A DNA stretch of 64,000 nucleotides from Ruminimicrobiellum sp045223915 (GCA_045223915.1 JBGUZU010000034.1:62001-126000), one strand, 5' to 3'. Positions 51,037 to 60,802 are shown, counted from the first letter of the stretch. The notes: generated from the sequence alone by a model not told the origin. Program-made: numbers and translations.

Positions 51037-52590
51037 ATGGATATAATTCTTATATCAGGTTGTATTGCAATAGGTTTAATAGTAGGTTTTATTTTAAGGT
51101 ATGTGTTTGCGAAATTTGATGCAAACTCGGTAGAACAAAGAGCAGACAGCATTATCAACGAAGCAAAAGTAAAAGGTGATGCAAAAGCCAAAGAAATTAT
51201 TATGGAAGCAAGAGATAATGCCGAAAAAGAAAGAAAAGAAGCTGAAAAAGAAATAAGAGAGAAAAAAGTTGAAATTCAAAACACGGAAAAGAGATTAAAT
51301 CAAAGAGAAGATAATCTCGACAGAAAAATGGATTCTCTCGATAAAAAAGAAAAAGATTTGCAACAGAAAGAAAAAAATATAGAAAGTAAAGAAAAAACCG
51401 TAGAACAGAAAATTTCCGAAGTAGAGCAAATAAAGAATGAACAAAAAACTATTTTGGAAAAAATTTCAGGCTTAACAAGAGAAGAAGCAAAAGAAAGATT
51501 AGTAAAAGAAATGGTTGATGAAGCAAAAAGAGATGCAGCTATTTTAGGGCAAAGAATAGAACAGGAAACAAGAGATAATGCCAATAAAAAAGCAAAAGAA
51601 ATTCTTTCTATTGCTATTCAAAAAGTTGCTGCAGATCATACCGTTGATACTACAACATCCACTGTTCAAATTCCCAACGATGAAATAAAAGGAAGAATTA
51701 TCGGTAGAGAGGGAAGAAATATTAAAGCTTTCGAACAAGCAACAGGTGTGGATTTGATTATAGACGATACTCCCGAAGCAATTACGATTTCTGCTTTTGA
51801 CGGTGTAAGAAGATTTGTTGCTAAAAAAGCATTGGAAAAACTTATTGCTGATGGAAGAATACATCCTGCAAGAATAGAAGAAGTTGTTCAAAAAATGCAA
51901 AAAGAAGTTGAAGATATGATAAAAGAAACCGGTGAACAGGCAGCAATAGATTCCGGTGTTCCCGGATTACATCCTGAAATTATTAAGTTACTCGGAAGAC
52001 TTAAATTCAGAACTTCTTACGGGCAAAATCAGTTACAACATACACTTGAAGTGACTTGGCTTGCAGGTGCAATAGCAGGGGAACTCGGTCTTGATGTAAC
52101 ATTCTGTAAAAAAGCAGGTCTTATGCACGATATAGGTAAAGCCGTTGACCATGAGGTTGAAGGTACTCACCATCAAATATCTGCCGAACTTGCTAAAAAA
52201 TACGGTGAATCTCCTAAGATGGTAAATGCTATACTTGCTCATCATGAAGGTTTTGCAGAACCGCAAAGTCCTGAAGCTTTTGTTATTATAGCAGCTGATG
52301 CTATTTCTGCAGCAAGGCCGGGTGCAAGAAGAGAAACGATAGAAAATTATCTTAAGAGACTTGAAAAGCTTGAAGCTGTGGCAAAAGAATTTAAAGGTGT
52401 ATCAAGCGCTTATGCAATTCAAGCCGGAAGAGAAGTCAGAATATTGGTTGAACCTGAAAATATAGATGATACACAGTCTCAAATATTGGCTCATGATATA
52501 GCTAAAAAAATAGAAAATGAATTGGAATATCCGGGTCAAATTAAAGTTACGGTTATAAGAGAAGTAAGAGCACAAGATATAGCAAAATAA
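51037..52590 (+). CDS. rny: Ribonuclease Y
   Basis: Membrane-anchored endoribonuclease that starts mRNA decay. 517 residues. One N-terminal membrane segment (IILISGCIAIGLIVGFILRY), a long charged coiled coil (about 25-180), a KH domain with GRIIGREGRNIKAFEQATGV near residue 215, and an HD domain with QLQHTLEVTWLAG and GLMHDIGKAVDHEVEGTHHQ near 365 (metal-binding HD). Length and order match RNase Y. An AGGGGAG ribosome-binding site precedes. It suggests RNase Y-based mRNA turnover in this organism; a hairpin starts right after its stop. Confidence 0.96.
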   Translation: MDIILISGCIAIGLIVGFILRYVFAKFDANSVEQRADSIINEAKVKGDAKAKEIIMEARDNAEKERKEAEKEIREKKVEIQNTEKRLNQREDNLDRKMDSLDKKEKDLQQKEKNIESKEKTVEQKISEVEQIKNEQKTILEKISGLTREEAKERLVKEMVDEAKRDAAILGQRIEQETRDNANKKAKEILSIAIQKVAADHTVDTTTSTVQIPNDEIKGRIIGREGRNIKAFEQATGVDLIIDDTPEAITISAFDGVRRFVAKKALEKLIADGRIHPARIEEVVQKMQKEVEDMIKETGEQAAIDSGVPGLHPEIIKLLGRLKFRTSYGQNQLQHTLEVTWLAGAIAGELGLDVTFCKKAGLMHDIGKAVDHEVEGTHHQISAELAKKYGESPKMVNAILAHHEGFAEPQSPEAFVIIAADAISAARPGARRETIENYLKRLEKLEAVAKEFKGVSSAYAIQAGREVRILVEPENIDDTQSQILAHDIAKKIENELEYPGQIKVTVIREVRAQDIAK

Positions 52591-52756
52591 AAATTTTTGC
52601 TTGGCAAAAATTTGAGGTATAGAGGTAAGGAAGTATAGAGAAATAGAAACTGCATAACGACAATTAAAGGTTGATTTAAAATTGTAAATAGTTGTTGTTT
52701 CTATGCCTCCAAACATCCATTCATCCATTCCTCAAAAAAATCCGTAGGATTTTTTA
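52591..52756. repeat. Composite intergenic element between rny and xseA
   Basis: It starts with a 10-bp hairpin AAATTTTTGC/GCAAAAATTT (52591-52600, 52604-52613) directly after the rny stop. Then comes an octamer array GAGGTATA, GAGGTAAG, GAAGTATA, GAGAAATA plus GAAAC (52614-52650). Its mirror arm at 52697-52733 is also 37 bases; read on the minus strand it is GAGGAATG, GATGAATG, GATGTTTG, GAGGCATA plus GAAAC. The arms agree at 27 of 37 positions. A last hairpin AAAAATCC/GGATTTTT sits at 52737-52755 and carries the xseA ribosome-binding site. No reading frame is supported. Confidence 0.75.
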
Positions 52757-53992
52757 ATGGTTGATTTATTTGATTTTCAAAACAATGCCGAAGAAGAAAA
52801 TGGTGATGACGGAAGATTAATTTATTCCGTTTCTCAAATAAACAGTGAAATAAAAACTATTCTTGAGGACTCTTATCGTTCTGTTTGGATTTGCGGTGAA
52901 ATATCGGGCTTTAAACAGTATTCTTCGGGACATATGTATTTCAGCCTTAAAGATGAAAATTCTCAAATTTCTGCGGTGATGTTTTCTTTTCACAACAAAA
53001 ATTTGAAAATTGAGTTAAAAGACGGTATGCAGGTTTTGGTGTATGGTAAGATAACCGCTTATATAAACAAGGGAACATACCAAATACAAGTTTACCATGT
53101 TGAAGAAAAAGGTGTAGGTTCTTTACAGGAAGCATTTGAAAAATTAAAGAAGAAGTTGGCGGAAGAAGGATTATTTGACAGTTCTCATAAAAAAGAAATA
53201 CCGTACTTGGTCAATAAAATCGGAGTAGTGACATCGAAAGACGGTGCTGCTTTACACGATATATTATCTGTTTTGGACAGAAGATTTTCTAATGTTGAAG
53301 TTTTAATATATCCCGTAAGAGTTCAGGGAGAAGAAGCAAAGTTTGAAATAGCAAATGCAATAAAGTATTTGAACGAAAATCATAAAGAACTCGATGTTTT
53401 GCTTGTAGGCAGAGGCGGCGGCTCTTTGGAAGATTTGTGGGCTTTTAACGAAGAAATTGTTGCAAGAGCGATTTATAACAGTAACATTCCGATAATTTCT
53501 TGTGTAGGTCATGAAATAGATTTCACAATAGCCGATTTTGTTGCCGATTTAAGAGCTCCGACTCCTTCGGTAGCAGCGGAAATTGTTGCTAAAAACAGAG
53601 CCGATTTGGAAGAAAAACTTTCGATGATAAAAAACAGAATTGTTAATAATATAACGAATATTGTCGAATTGTATGATGAAAAAGTTAAGTTTTTTAAAAT
53701 TTGCAGAGCTTTGTCAAAACCCTACGAAATATATGAAGAAAAAATTCAGTATATTGATGAGTTAAACGAAAAATTAATTTTTAATATGAATAATTTAATT
53801 TTAAGTAAACAACAAAATTTAAAATTAAATACACAAAAGTTAGATTTGTTATCGCCGTTAAAAACATTGAGCAGAGGATATTCGGTTTGTTTTAAAAACG
53901 GTAAAGTCATTAAAAAAACAAATCAAGTTGTTAAGGATGATATCTTGGATATTAATCTTTCAGACGGCAGTATAAAAACAAAGGTTGTATAA
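52757..53992 (+). CDS. xseA: Exodeoxyribonuclease VII large subunit
   Basis: Degrades single-stranded DNA. 411 residues. The N-terminal OB domain has VSQINSEIKTILEDSYRSVWICGEISG near residue 24 and SGHMYFSLKD; the catalytic domain has IGVVTSKDGAALHDIL near 155, VLLVGRGGGSLEDLWAFNEE near 215 and PIISCVGHEIDFTIADFVAD near 245 with the DLRAPTPSVAAE that follows; a C-terminal coiled coil and LSRGYSVCFKNGKVI close it. All normal. xseB follows 8 bases later. Its ribosome-binding site overlaps the 3' hairpin of the composite repeat. Confidence 0.96.
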   Translation: MVDLFDFQNNAEEENGDDGRLIYSVSQINSEIKTILEDSYRSVWICGEISGFKQYSSGHMYFSLKDENSQISAVMFSFHNKNLKIELKDGMQVLVYGKITAYINKGTYQIQVYHVEEKGVGSLQEAFEKLKKKLAEEGLFDSSHKKEIPYLVNKIGVVTSKDGAALHDILSVLDRRFSNVEVLIYPVRVQGEEAKFEIANAIKYLNENHKELDVLLVGRGGGSLEDLWAFNEEIVARAIYNSNIPIISCVGHEIDFTIADFVADLRAPTPSVAAEIVAKNRADLEEKLSMIKNRIVNNITNIVELYDEKVKFFKICRALSKPYEIYEEKIQYIDELNEKLIFNMNNLILSKQQNLKLNTQKLDLLSPLKTLSRGYSVCFKNGKVIKKTNQVVKDDILDINLSDGSIKTKVV

Positions 53993-54000
53993 GGGGAAAA

Positions 54001-54246
54001 ATGAAAAAGAATACAAGTTTTGAAGCTTCTTTAAAAAGATTGGAAACTATTGTAGATGAAATGGAAAATTCTCAACTTGATATAGACAAAGCGATGAAAC
54101 TTTTCGAAGAAGGAATTTCTTTGGTAAATCAATGTTCTTCAAAACTCGATGAAACAAAGAAAAAAATAGAAATTCTTGTCGAAAAGAACGGAAAGCTCGA
54201 AAAAGAAAAATTTGTAAAAAAAGAAGGAAAAAATGAAGAAAAATAA
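54001..54246 (+). CDS. xseB: Exodeoxyribonuclease VII small subunit
   Basis: 81 residues. FEASLKRLETIVDEMENSQL and DIDKAMKLFEEGISLVNQCS are the helical hairpin that binds XseA. The C-terminal tail is Lys/Glu-rich. It begins 8 bases after xseA and overlaps the start of the prenyl transferase gene by 14 bases, the common xseB-ispA order. Confidence 0.94.
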   Translation: MKKNTSFEASLKRLETIVDEMENSQLDIDKAMKLFEEGISLVNQCSSKLDETKKKIEILVEKNGKLEKEKFVKKEGKNEEK

Positions 54247-55135
54247 AGTTTTCGATTTGAAAAAGTATTTAAAGAAAAAAGGAACTTTTGTAGATAAATT
54301 ATTAAAAAAATATTTGCCCAAAGATAATTCCATAATATCTCAAGCAATGAGATATTCTGTTCTTGCCGGCGGTAAAAGATTAAGACCTATATTTGTAATG
54401 CTCGGTGCGGAAAGTTTTAAACTTGATATAAAAAAAATAGAACCTGCAATTTGTGCGGTTGAATTTTTACATACTTATTCTTTAATTCATGATGATTTAC
54501 CGGCAATGGATAACGATGATTTAAGAAGAGGAAAACCTACAAGTCATAAAAAGTTCGGTGAAGCCGCTGCAATACTTGCAGGTGATGCTTTGCTTACGGA
54601 AACATTTAATTTAATAGCAAAATCTAATGTGCCTGCAGACAGAATTGTAAAAGCTGTAAAAATGTTTTCCGATTATTCAGGATATCAGGGAATGATCGGC
54701 GGTCAAGCGGAAGATACGATTGAAGCGGGAAAATGGAACAAACAAAATGTTTCCTTTTGTAAAAAGAAATTGGAGTATATTCATATACACAAAACATCCG
54801 ATTTAATAAAAGCAAGTTTGTTGATGGGTGCGATACTTGCCGGAGCAAAAGATAAAGATTTGAAAGCTCTTGAAAAGTATGGTCATAACATAGGTATAGC
54901 TTTTCAAATAGCAGACGATATTTTAGATGTTTATGCAGATAAAAAGTTGTTGGGAAAAAACGGCAGTGATGCCGATAACGATAAGTTAACATATTTAAGA
55001 TTGTACGGAAAAGAACAATCTGAAAAAAATGCAATAAAATTAATCGATGAAGCAAAGAAAGCAATTTCGAAATTTAAAAATAATAAAGAAATTTTTGATA
55101 GCTTGGCAGACTATATGATAAACAGAAAATTTTAG
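54233..55135 (+). CDS. ispA: Polyprenyl (farnesyl/geranylgeranyl) diphosphate synthase
   Basis: Condenses IPP with allylic diphosphates for undecaprenyl and quinone precursors. 300 residues. GGKRLRPIFVML near residue 45, the first aspartate-rich motif LIHDDLPAMDNDDLRRGKPT near 84, GDALLTETFN near 120, GGQAEDT near 160 and the second motif QIADDILDVYADKKLLGK near 225 are present. Chain length is not fixed by sequence alone; position between xseB and dxs fits ispA. Start overlaps xseB by 14 bases. Confidence 0.94.
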   Translation: MKKNKVFDLKKYLKKKGTFVDKLLKKYLPKDNSIISQAMRYSVLAGGKRLRPIFVMLGAESFKLDIKKIEPAICAVEFLHTYSLIHDDLPAMDNDDLRRGKPTSHKKFGEAAAILAGDALLTETFNLIAKSNVPADRIVKAVKMFSDYSGYQGMIGGQAEDTIEAGKWNKQNVSFCKKKLEYIHIHKTSDLIKASLLMGAILAGAKDKDLKALEKYGHNIGIAFQIADDILDVYADKKLLGKNGSDADNDKLTYLRLYGKEQSEKNAIKLIDEAKKAISKFKNNKEIFDSLADYMINRKF

Positions 55136-55148
55136 GAAATTAGTGTAA

Positions 55149-56993
55149 ATGTCTATATTGGATAACATATCATCGCCTAACGCAATAAAAATAGTAAAAA
55201 AAGATCTTTTACCTGACCTTGCAAGAGAGGTAAGGCAAGAGATAATAGAAACCGTATCAAAAACAGGCGGTCATATTGCATCGAGTTTAGGTGTTGTTGA
55301 ATTAACAATAGCACTTCATTATGTCTTTGATGTTGAAAAAGATAAATTTATTTGGGATGTCGGTCACCAGGCATATGCACACAAAATCCTTACCGACAGA
55401 AGGGAAAGTTTTAAGACATTAAGGCAATATCAAGGTATCAGCGGTTTTCCTAAAATTTCCGAATCAAAATACGATTCGTTCGGTGCGGGACATGCATCTA
55501 CGTCCATTTCCGCGGGGTTAGGCTTTGCCGTTGCAAGAGATATACAAAAAGAAAATTATAAAGTCGTATCGATAATAGGTGATGGTTCCATGACGGGCGG
55601 TCTTGCTTTTGAAGGATTACAAAATGCAGGTACGCTCGGAAAAGATATGCTTGTTATTTTGAATGATAACCAAATGTTTATTTCTCAGAAGGTGGGTGTT
55701 TTAGCAGGATATTTTGCAAAAATTTTAACTGCAGCAGGTGTAAAGAGAATCGAAGAAAGTGTTTTAAAAATAGTTTCTAAATTAAAATTTTTAAGTTTCA
55801 ATTCAATAAAAAAGTTGGTTAAAAGGTTTAAAACAATCCTTTTTCCGGGACTAATGTTTGAAGAAATGGGATTTACTTATGTCGGCCCTATAGACGGTCA
55901 TAACATAAATCAATTAATTGAAATGTTAACAAAAGTTAAAGATTTCAAAGGTCCGGTTCTTTTACACATAGTAACAAAAAAAGGTAAAGGATATAAACCG
56001 GCGGAACAAGATCCTACAAAGTTTCACGGTATAGGCCCTTTCGATAAGGAAACAGGCAAAACTCTTTCTTTAAAAAAGGTTACATATACCGAAGTTTTTT
56101 CAAAAGCTATAGTAAAACTTGCACAAAGTGACGATAAAATAGTTGCAATAACCGCAGCTATGCCAGACGGAACGGGATTAAAAGATTTTTCAAAAAAATA
56201 TCCCGACAGATTTTTTGATGTGGGTATAGATGAGGCTCATGCCGTAACTTTTGCATCCGCACTTGCCGCAGGCGGTTTAAAACCTGTCGTTGCGATATAT
56301 TCTACATTTATGCAAAGATCGTTGGATAGTATCATACATGATGTTGCATTGCAAAATCTTCCCGTTATTATGATGCTTGATAGAGCGGGACTTGTCGGTG
56401 AAGACGGAGCAACACATCACGGAGCATTCGATTTAGCTTATTTAAAATATATACCGAATTTAACAATTATGGCACCTGCAAATGAAACCGAGTTGCAGGA
56501 TATGCTTAATACCGCATTAACGTTAAAGAATCCTTCTGTAATAAGATATCCTAGAGGCAGCGGAACAAGAATCGCATCTTTCCATAGAGATTTCGACGTG
56601 TTGGAAGTAGGTAAAGCCAAATTAGAAAAAGAAGGTAAAGATGCTTGTATAGTTTGCTTGGGTAATGTTTTACAGGTTTGTTTGGATGCTGCAAAAGATC
56701 TTGAAAGTAAAGGTATGTCGGCATCCGTATTGAATATGAGATTTTTAAAACCGTTTGACGAACATGCAATAAAAGATGTTTTAAAATATACGAATAAAAT
56801 TGTGACTGTCGAAGAAGGTTCTTTGATAGGCGGTATGGGAGAAACCGTAAAATCCGTATTGTCGGGAACCGGTGCAAAAATTTATTCCATAGGTTTACCG
56901 GATAAATTTATAGAACACGGGAAACAAAGTTTAATAAGGGAAAAATACGGCTTTTCCGTAGAAAATATAGAGAAGGCAATTTACAGTTTATAA
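55149..56993 (+). CDS. dxs: 1-deoxy-D-xylulose-5-phosphate synthase
   Basis: First enzyme of the MEP isoprenoid route: pyruvate and glyceraldehyde 3-phosphate to DXP with TPP. 614 residues. TPP-side motif GGHIASSLGVVELTIALH near residue 40, DVGHQAYAHKIL, GHASTSISAGLGFAVA, GDGSMTGGLAFEGLQNAG near 145 (TPP motif ending in NDNQMFIS), then the pyrimidine domain with DVGIDEAHAVTFASALAAGG near 353 and DRAGLVGEDGATHHGAFD near 410, and the C-terminal VEEGSLIGGMGE. Placed next to ispA, so both ends of the pathway are cotranscribed. Confidence 0.97.
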   Translation: MSILDNISSPNAIKIVKKDLLPDLAREVRQEIIETVSKTGGHIASSLGVVELTIALHYVFDVEKDKFIWDVGHQAYAHKILTDRRESFKTLRQYQGISGFPKISESKYDSFGAGHASTSISAGLGFAVARDIQKENYKVVSIIGDGSMTGGLAFEGLQNAGTLGKDMLVILNDNQMFISQKVGVLAGYFAKILTAAGVKRIEESVLKIVSKLKFLSFNSIKKLVKRFKTILFPGLMFEEMGFTYVGPIDGHNINQLIEMLTKVKDFKGPVLLHIVTKKGKGYKPAEQDPTKFHGIGPFDKETGKTLSLKKVTYTEVFSKAIVKLAQSDDKIVAITAAMPDGTGLKDFSKKYPDRFFDVGIDEAHAVTFASALAAGGLKPVVAIYSTFMQRSLDSIIHDVALQNLPVIMMLDRAGLVGEDGATHHGAFDLAYLKYIPNLTIMAPANETELQDMLNTALTLKNPSVIRYPRGSGTRIASFHRDFDVLEVGKAKLEKEGKDACIVCLGNVLQVCLDAAKDLESKGMSASVLNMRFLKPFDEHAIKDVLKYTNKIVTVEEGSLIGGMGETVKSVLSGTGAKIYSIGLPDKFIEHGKQSLIREKYGFSVENIEKAIYSL

Positions 56994-57015
56994 TTGTCGG
57001 AATAAAAACGTTTTT

Positions 57016-57738
57016 ATGAAAAAAAGATTGGATGTTTTGATTTTTGAAAAAGGTTTAGCTGAAACCCGTTCAAAGGCGCAGGCTCTTGTTATGGCAGGAA
57101 CCGTTTTGGTTAACGGACAAAAAGTAACAAAAGCGGGGACACAAGTTAGTGACGAAGATTTAATAGAAATAGAAAAACAAAATCCTTATGTGTCCAGAGG
57201 CGGGCTTAAGTTGGAGTCTGTTTTAAATTTATTTGAAATAGATTTTACCGATAAAATTTGTATTGATATAGGTGCATCTACCGGCGGTTTTACCGATTGT
57301 ATGTTGCAGCATGGTGCAAAAAAAGTTTATGCCGTAGATGTGGGAACGGCTCAACTTCATTACAAGTTGAGAAACGATCCGCGGGTAGTAAATATTGAAA
57401 ACGTTAATTTTAGATATTTTGATAAAACTTTATTAAAAGACGATATTGATATAATAACGATAGATGTTTCTTTTATTTCGTTGGACAAGATATTACCTTT
57501 GGCCGGTGAAATAATAAAAAAAGACGGACTTATCATCGCTATGATAAAACCGCAATTTGAGCTTGAACCCGGTGAAGCAAAAAAAGGTGTAGTTCGAGAT
57601 GAAAGTTTAAGACAAAAGGCGATAGATAAAATAAAAAATTGTGCCGAGAGTTTGGAACTTGAAATATTAAAGGAACAGGATTCCGGTGTAAAAGGTCCTA
57701 AAGGCAATTTGGAACATTTTGTATTATTAAAAAAATAA
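57016..57738 (+). CDS. TlyA-family rRNA methyltransferase (S4 domain plus Rossmann)
   Basis: 240 residues. The N-terminal S4 RNA-binding domain is RLDVLIFEKGLAETRSKAQA and VLVNGQKVTKAGTQVSDED; the SAM domain has CIDIGASTGGFTDCMLQHGA near residue 90 and VYAVDVGTAQL, with IITIDVSFISLDKILPL near 155 and IKPQFELEPGEAKKGVVRD near 178. TlyA proteins 2'-O-methylate rRNA; the older name haemolysin is a misnomer. Lies between dxs and leuS in one run. Confidence 0.92.
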   Translation: MKKRLDVLIFEKGLAETRSKAQALVMAGTVLVNGQKVTKAGTQVSDEDLIEIEKQNPYVSRGGLKLESVLNLFEIDFTDKICIDIGASTGGFTDCMLQHGAKKVYAVDVGTAQLHYKLRNDPRVVNIENVNFRYFDKTLLKDDIDIITIDVSFISLDKILPLAGEIIKKDGLIIAMIKPQFELEPGEAKKGVVRDESLRQKAIDKIKNCAESLELEILKEQDSGVKGPKGNLEHFVLLKK

Positions 57739-57761
57739 CAAATATATAGAGGACAAAACAA

Positions 57762-60200
57762 ATGCAAGAGTACAATGTTAGTGAAGTTGAAAAGAAATGG
57801 CAAAAAATTTGGGCAGATAAAAAAGTTTTTAAAGCTCAAAAAGATTTGTCGAAAGAAAAATATTATATTTTGGTAATGTTACCGTATCCTTCCGGAAATT
57901 TGCATATGGGACATGTTAGAAATTACAGTATAGGTGATGTTTTTGCCAGATATAACAGAATGATAGGTAAAAATGTTATCCACCCTATGGGTTGGGATGC
58001 ATTCGGCCTTCCTGCGGAAAATGCAGCAATAAAACATAATATACCGCCTGAAAAATGGACAAAACAAAATATTGCAAGAATGAGGGAACAGTTAAAAATG
58101 CTCGGTATATCTTACGATTGGGACAGAGAACTTGCAACTTGTGATGTTGAATATTACAGATGGAACCAATGGATATTTTTGGAAATGTACAAAAAAGGTC
58201 TTGTATTCAGAAAAAAATCAAACGTTAATTGGTGCCCGTCTTGTAAAACGGTTTTGGCAAACGAGCAGGTAAGTGAAGGACAATGTTGGAGATGTCACAG
58301 TAACGTAGAACAAAAAGAGTTGGAACAATGGTTTATAAAAATTACTCAATATGCAGATGAATTGTTGGAGGGTCACAAATTATTATCGGGTTGGCCTGAA
58401 CAGGTTTTGTCTATGCAGAAAAACTGGATAGGAAAATCTCACGGTGCACAAATGAAATTTGATATAGCGGGTTCCGATAAAAAATTGGAAATTTTCACAA
58501 CAAGACCGGACACAATTTTCGGTGTAACATTTATGGTTGTTTCACCGGAACATCCTATGTTAAAAGAATTCAAATCTCAAATTAAGAATTGGGACGAAGT
58601 AGAAAAATATATAAATGCAAGTTCATTAAAATCAAATATAGAAAGGTCATCATCAAAAGAAAAGACAGGTGTAAAACTCGACGGAGTTTCTATTATTAAT
58701 CCTGCAACAGGAAAAAATGTACCTTTATTTGTTGCCGACTATGTTTTAATGGGTTATGGAACAGGTGCAATCATGGCTGTTCCCGCACACGATCAAAGAG
58801 ATTGGGAATTTGCAAAAAAATACGGTGTAGAGATAATTCCCGTGATAACAAGTAAAGATGAAGATATAACAAAATCCGCTTATGAAGGTGAAGGTACAAT
58901 GGTAAATTCCGGACAGTTCAACGGAATTTCTTCACAAGATGCAAGAGTAAAAATGCCTTTATGGGTGGAAGAACAGGGTTGGGGAAAAAGAACAACTAAT
59001 TATAAATTAAGAGAATGGTTAATTTCAAGACAGAGATGTTGGGGAACACCTATACCTATGGTTCATTGTGATAAATGCGGTATCGTTCCCGTAGATGAAA
59101 AAGATTTACCTGTTATTCTTCCTACCAATGTTAAATTTACAAATGACGGAAAATCACCGTTACAATCGGATGAAAAGTTTGTTAATACAACTTGTCCTAA
59201 GTGCGGCGGCCCTGCAAAAAGAGAAACCGATACAATGGATACATTCGTCGATTCGTCTTGGTATTTTATAAGATATACCGATGCTCATAACGATAAAGCC
59301 TGTTTCGATAAAGAAGAGGCAAATTATTGGATGCCAGTTGACCAATATGTCGGCGGTATAGAACATGCTTGTATGCATTTAATATATTCGAGATTCTGGC
59401 ACAAAGTTTTAAGAGATATGGGTCTTATAAAGAGTGACGAACCGTTCATGAATCTTTTAACACAGGGTATGGTTACATTGGGCGGAAGCGCAATGTCTAA
59501 ATCAAAAGGAAATATTGTAAGTCCGGATGAAATTGTTTCTAAATACGGAGCAGATACCGCAAGACTTTTTATCCTTTTTGCAGCACCTCCTGAAAAACAA
59601 CTCGATTGGTCAAGTGACGGAGTTGAAGGTTGTTGGAGATTTATTAACAGAGTTTGGAGATTGCAGGAACTTGTAAATACAAAATCTTCCGTTCCTGCAA
59701 CGGATAAAGCAAAACAAGATTTGTTGAGAGCAATGCATGTTTGCATTAAAAAAGTCGGTGAAGATATATCCGTAAAACATCAGTTCAATACCGCAATATC
59801 TGCTGTAATGGAACTTGTAAATGCAATGTACACGTACAAACATCATTCAAATGATGATGGTCTTTCAAAGCAGGTTTATGAAACAATAGTATTGTTGCTT
59901 TCACCGTTCACACCGCATTTATGTGAAGAAATTTGGAGTGTTTTAGGACATAAAGATTGTGTATCTGTTGCACAATGGCCTAAGTACGACGAAAAATATA
60001 TTAAACAAGATACAATAGAAATTCCTGTTCAAGTTAACGGAAAGTTGAAAGGTAAAGTAAGTATTGATGTTACGGCAGATGAACAGACCGTAAAAAATAT
60101 TGTATTGAACGATGAGAAATTAAAAACAATATTTGAAGGTAAAAATATTGTAAAATTTATATATGTAAAAAATAAAATTATAAATGTAGTTGTGAAATAA
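57762..60200 (+). CDS. leuS: Leucyl-tRNA synthetase
   Basis: Class I synthetase of 812 residues. The HIGH motif is GNLHMGHVRNYSIGD near residue 45; WKPSCKTVL-like zinc region NWCPSCKTVL near 155 and WRCHSNVEQKELEQWF; editing (CP1) domain TRPDTIFGVTFMV near 245 and GTGAIMAVPAHDQRD near 328; catalytic VDSSWYFIRYTD near 500; KMSKS-like signature GGSAMSKSKGNIVSP near 572. Complete. The next gene, an LptE-like lipoprotein, starts 30 bases on, the same order as leuS-lptE in E. coli. Confidence 0.97.
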   Translation: MQEYNVSEVEKKWQKIWADKKVFKAQKDLSKEKYYILVMLPYPSGNLHMGHVRNYSIGDVFARYNRMIGKNVIHPMGWDAFGLPAENAAIKHNIPPEKWTKQNIARMREQLKMLGISYDWDRELATCDVEYYRWNQWIFLEMYKKGLVFRKKSNVNWCPSCKTVLANEQVSEGQCWRCHSNVEQKELEQWFIKITQYADELLEGHKLLSGWPEQVLSMQKNWIGKSHGAQMKFDIAGSDKKLEIFTTRPDTIFGVTFMVVSPEHPMLKEFKSQIKNWDEVEKYINASSLKSNIERSSSKEKTGVKLDGVSIINPATGKNVPLFVADYVLMGYGTGAIMAVPAHDQRDWEFAKKYGVEIIPVITSKDEDITKSAYEGEGTMVNSGQFNGISSQDARVKMPLWVEEQGWGKRTTNYKLREWLISRQRCWGTPIPMVHCDKCGIVPVDEKDLPVILPTNVKFTNDGKSPLQSDEKFVNTTCPKCGGPAKRETDTMDTFVDSSWYFIRYTDAHNDKACFDKEEANYWMPVDQYVGGIEHACMHLIYSRFWHKVLRDMGLIKSDEPFMNLLTQGMVTLGGSAMSKSKGNIVSPDEIVSKYGADTARLFILFAAPPEKQLDWSSDGVEGCWRFINRVWRLQELVNTKSSVPATDKAKQDLLRAMHVCIKKVGEDISVKHQFNTAISAVMELVNAMYTYKHHSNDDGLSKQVYETIVLLLSPFTPHLCEEIWSVLGHKDCVSVAQWPKYDEKYIKQDTIEIPVQVNGKLKGKVSIDVTADEQTVKNIVLNDEKLKTIFEGKNIVKFIYVKNKIINVVVK

Positions 60201-60219
60201 AAATCGCAAGGCGATTTTT
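60199..60219 (+). other. Small hairpin ahead of lptE
   Basis: AAAAATCGC (60199-60207), loop AAG, GCGATTTTT (60211-60219), overlapping the leuS stop. Arms equal the hairpin at 5211-5229, with a different loop triplet. GAGAGG just after it is the lptE ribosome-binding site. Confidence 0.6.
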
Positions 60220-60230
60220 TGAGAGGTTTT

Positions 60231-60785
60231 ATGAAAAAAATATATTTGTTTATTATTTCGTTATTTGCATTATTATGTGCTTGTGCATCACCATATGATC
60301 CGGCTCCGCAGTTATTGCCTTCTTATGTGAAAACTGTTTATGTAAGACCTGTTGTAAATAATACAAATCAGTACGGTTTGGAAGACAAATTTACAAAAGC
60401 GATAATAGACGAATTTATGAGAGACGGCAGACTTTCTATAGTAACATCCGAAGAAGAAGGAGACGGTGTTATTGTTTGTGAAATAAAAAGATATGTATTA
60501 CAACCTTTAACTTATGATGAAAATATGGTTACCGAACAATACAAATTGTGGGTGTTGATAAATGTTTATTTCATCGATAAGCATGAAAATGTTACTTTAT
60601 GGGCAGAACCGAATATGGAAGGAATTCAAATATATGCCGATAGTGTAAAAGGTGGGTTTGGCGGAATGACTGAAGAAGAAGCCAGAGAATATATTTGGGA
60701 TAAGTTATCAAGAGATATAGTTAAAAGAACTGTAAAAGGATTTGGTAGTGCCGCCGGGATATCCGAAAGAAAAGTTCAAGACTAA
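60231..60785 (+). CDS. lptE: LptE-like LPS-assembly lipoprotein
   Basis: 184 residues. A signal peptide MKKIYLFIISLFALLCAC with a lipobox-like LCAC puts the lipidated Cys at about residue 18. The mature part opens with LPSYVKTVYVRPVVNNTNQYG, the LptE/LptE-like start, followed by mixed beta/alpha sequence. LptE plugs LptD in the outer membrane and helps LPS insertion. Length and the position after leuS support it. The start at 60231 is chosen for its GAGAGG ribosome-binding site. Sequence similarity is weak, so other outer membrane lipoproteins are possible. Confidence 0.82.
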   Translation: MKKIYLFIISLFALLCACASPYDPAPQLLPSYVKTVYVRPVVNNTNQYGLEDKFTKAIIDEFMRDGRLSIVTSEEEGDGVIVCEIKRYVLQPLTYDENMVTEQYKLWVLINVYFIDKHENVTLWAEPNMEGIQIYADSVKGGFGGMTEEEAREYIWDKLSRDIVKRTVKGFGSAAGISERKVQD

Positions 60786-60802
60786 AAATTAAATATATTA
60801 AA

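Noticed and set aside
54624..55064. 146-codon open frame opposite ispA
   Set aside because: Antisense to a conserved prenyl transferase; no ribosome-binding site or recognisable domain.
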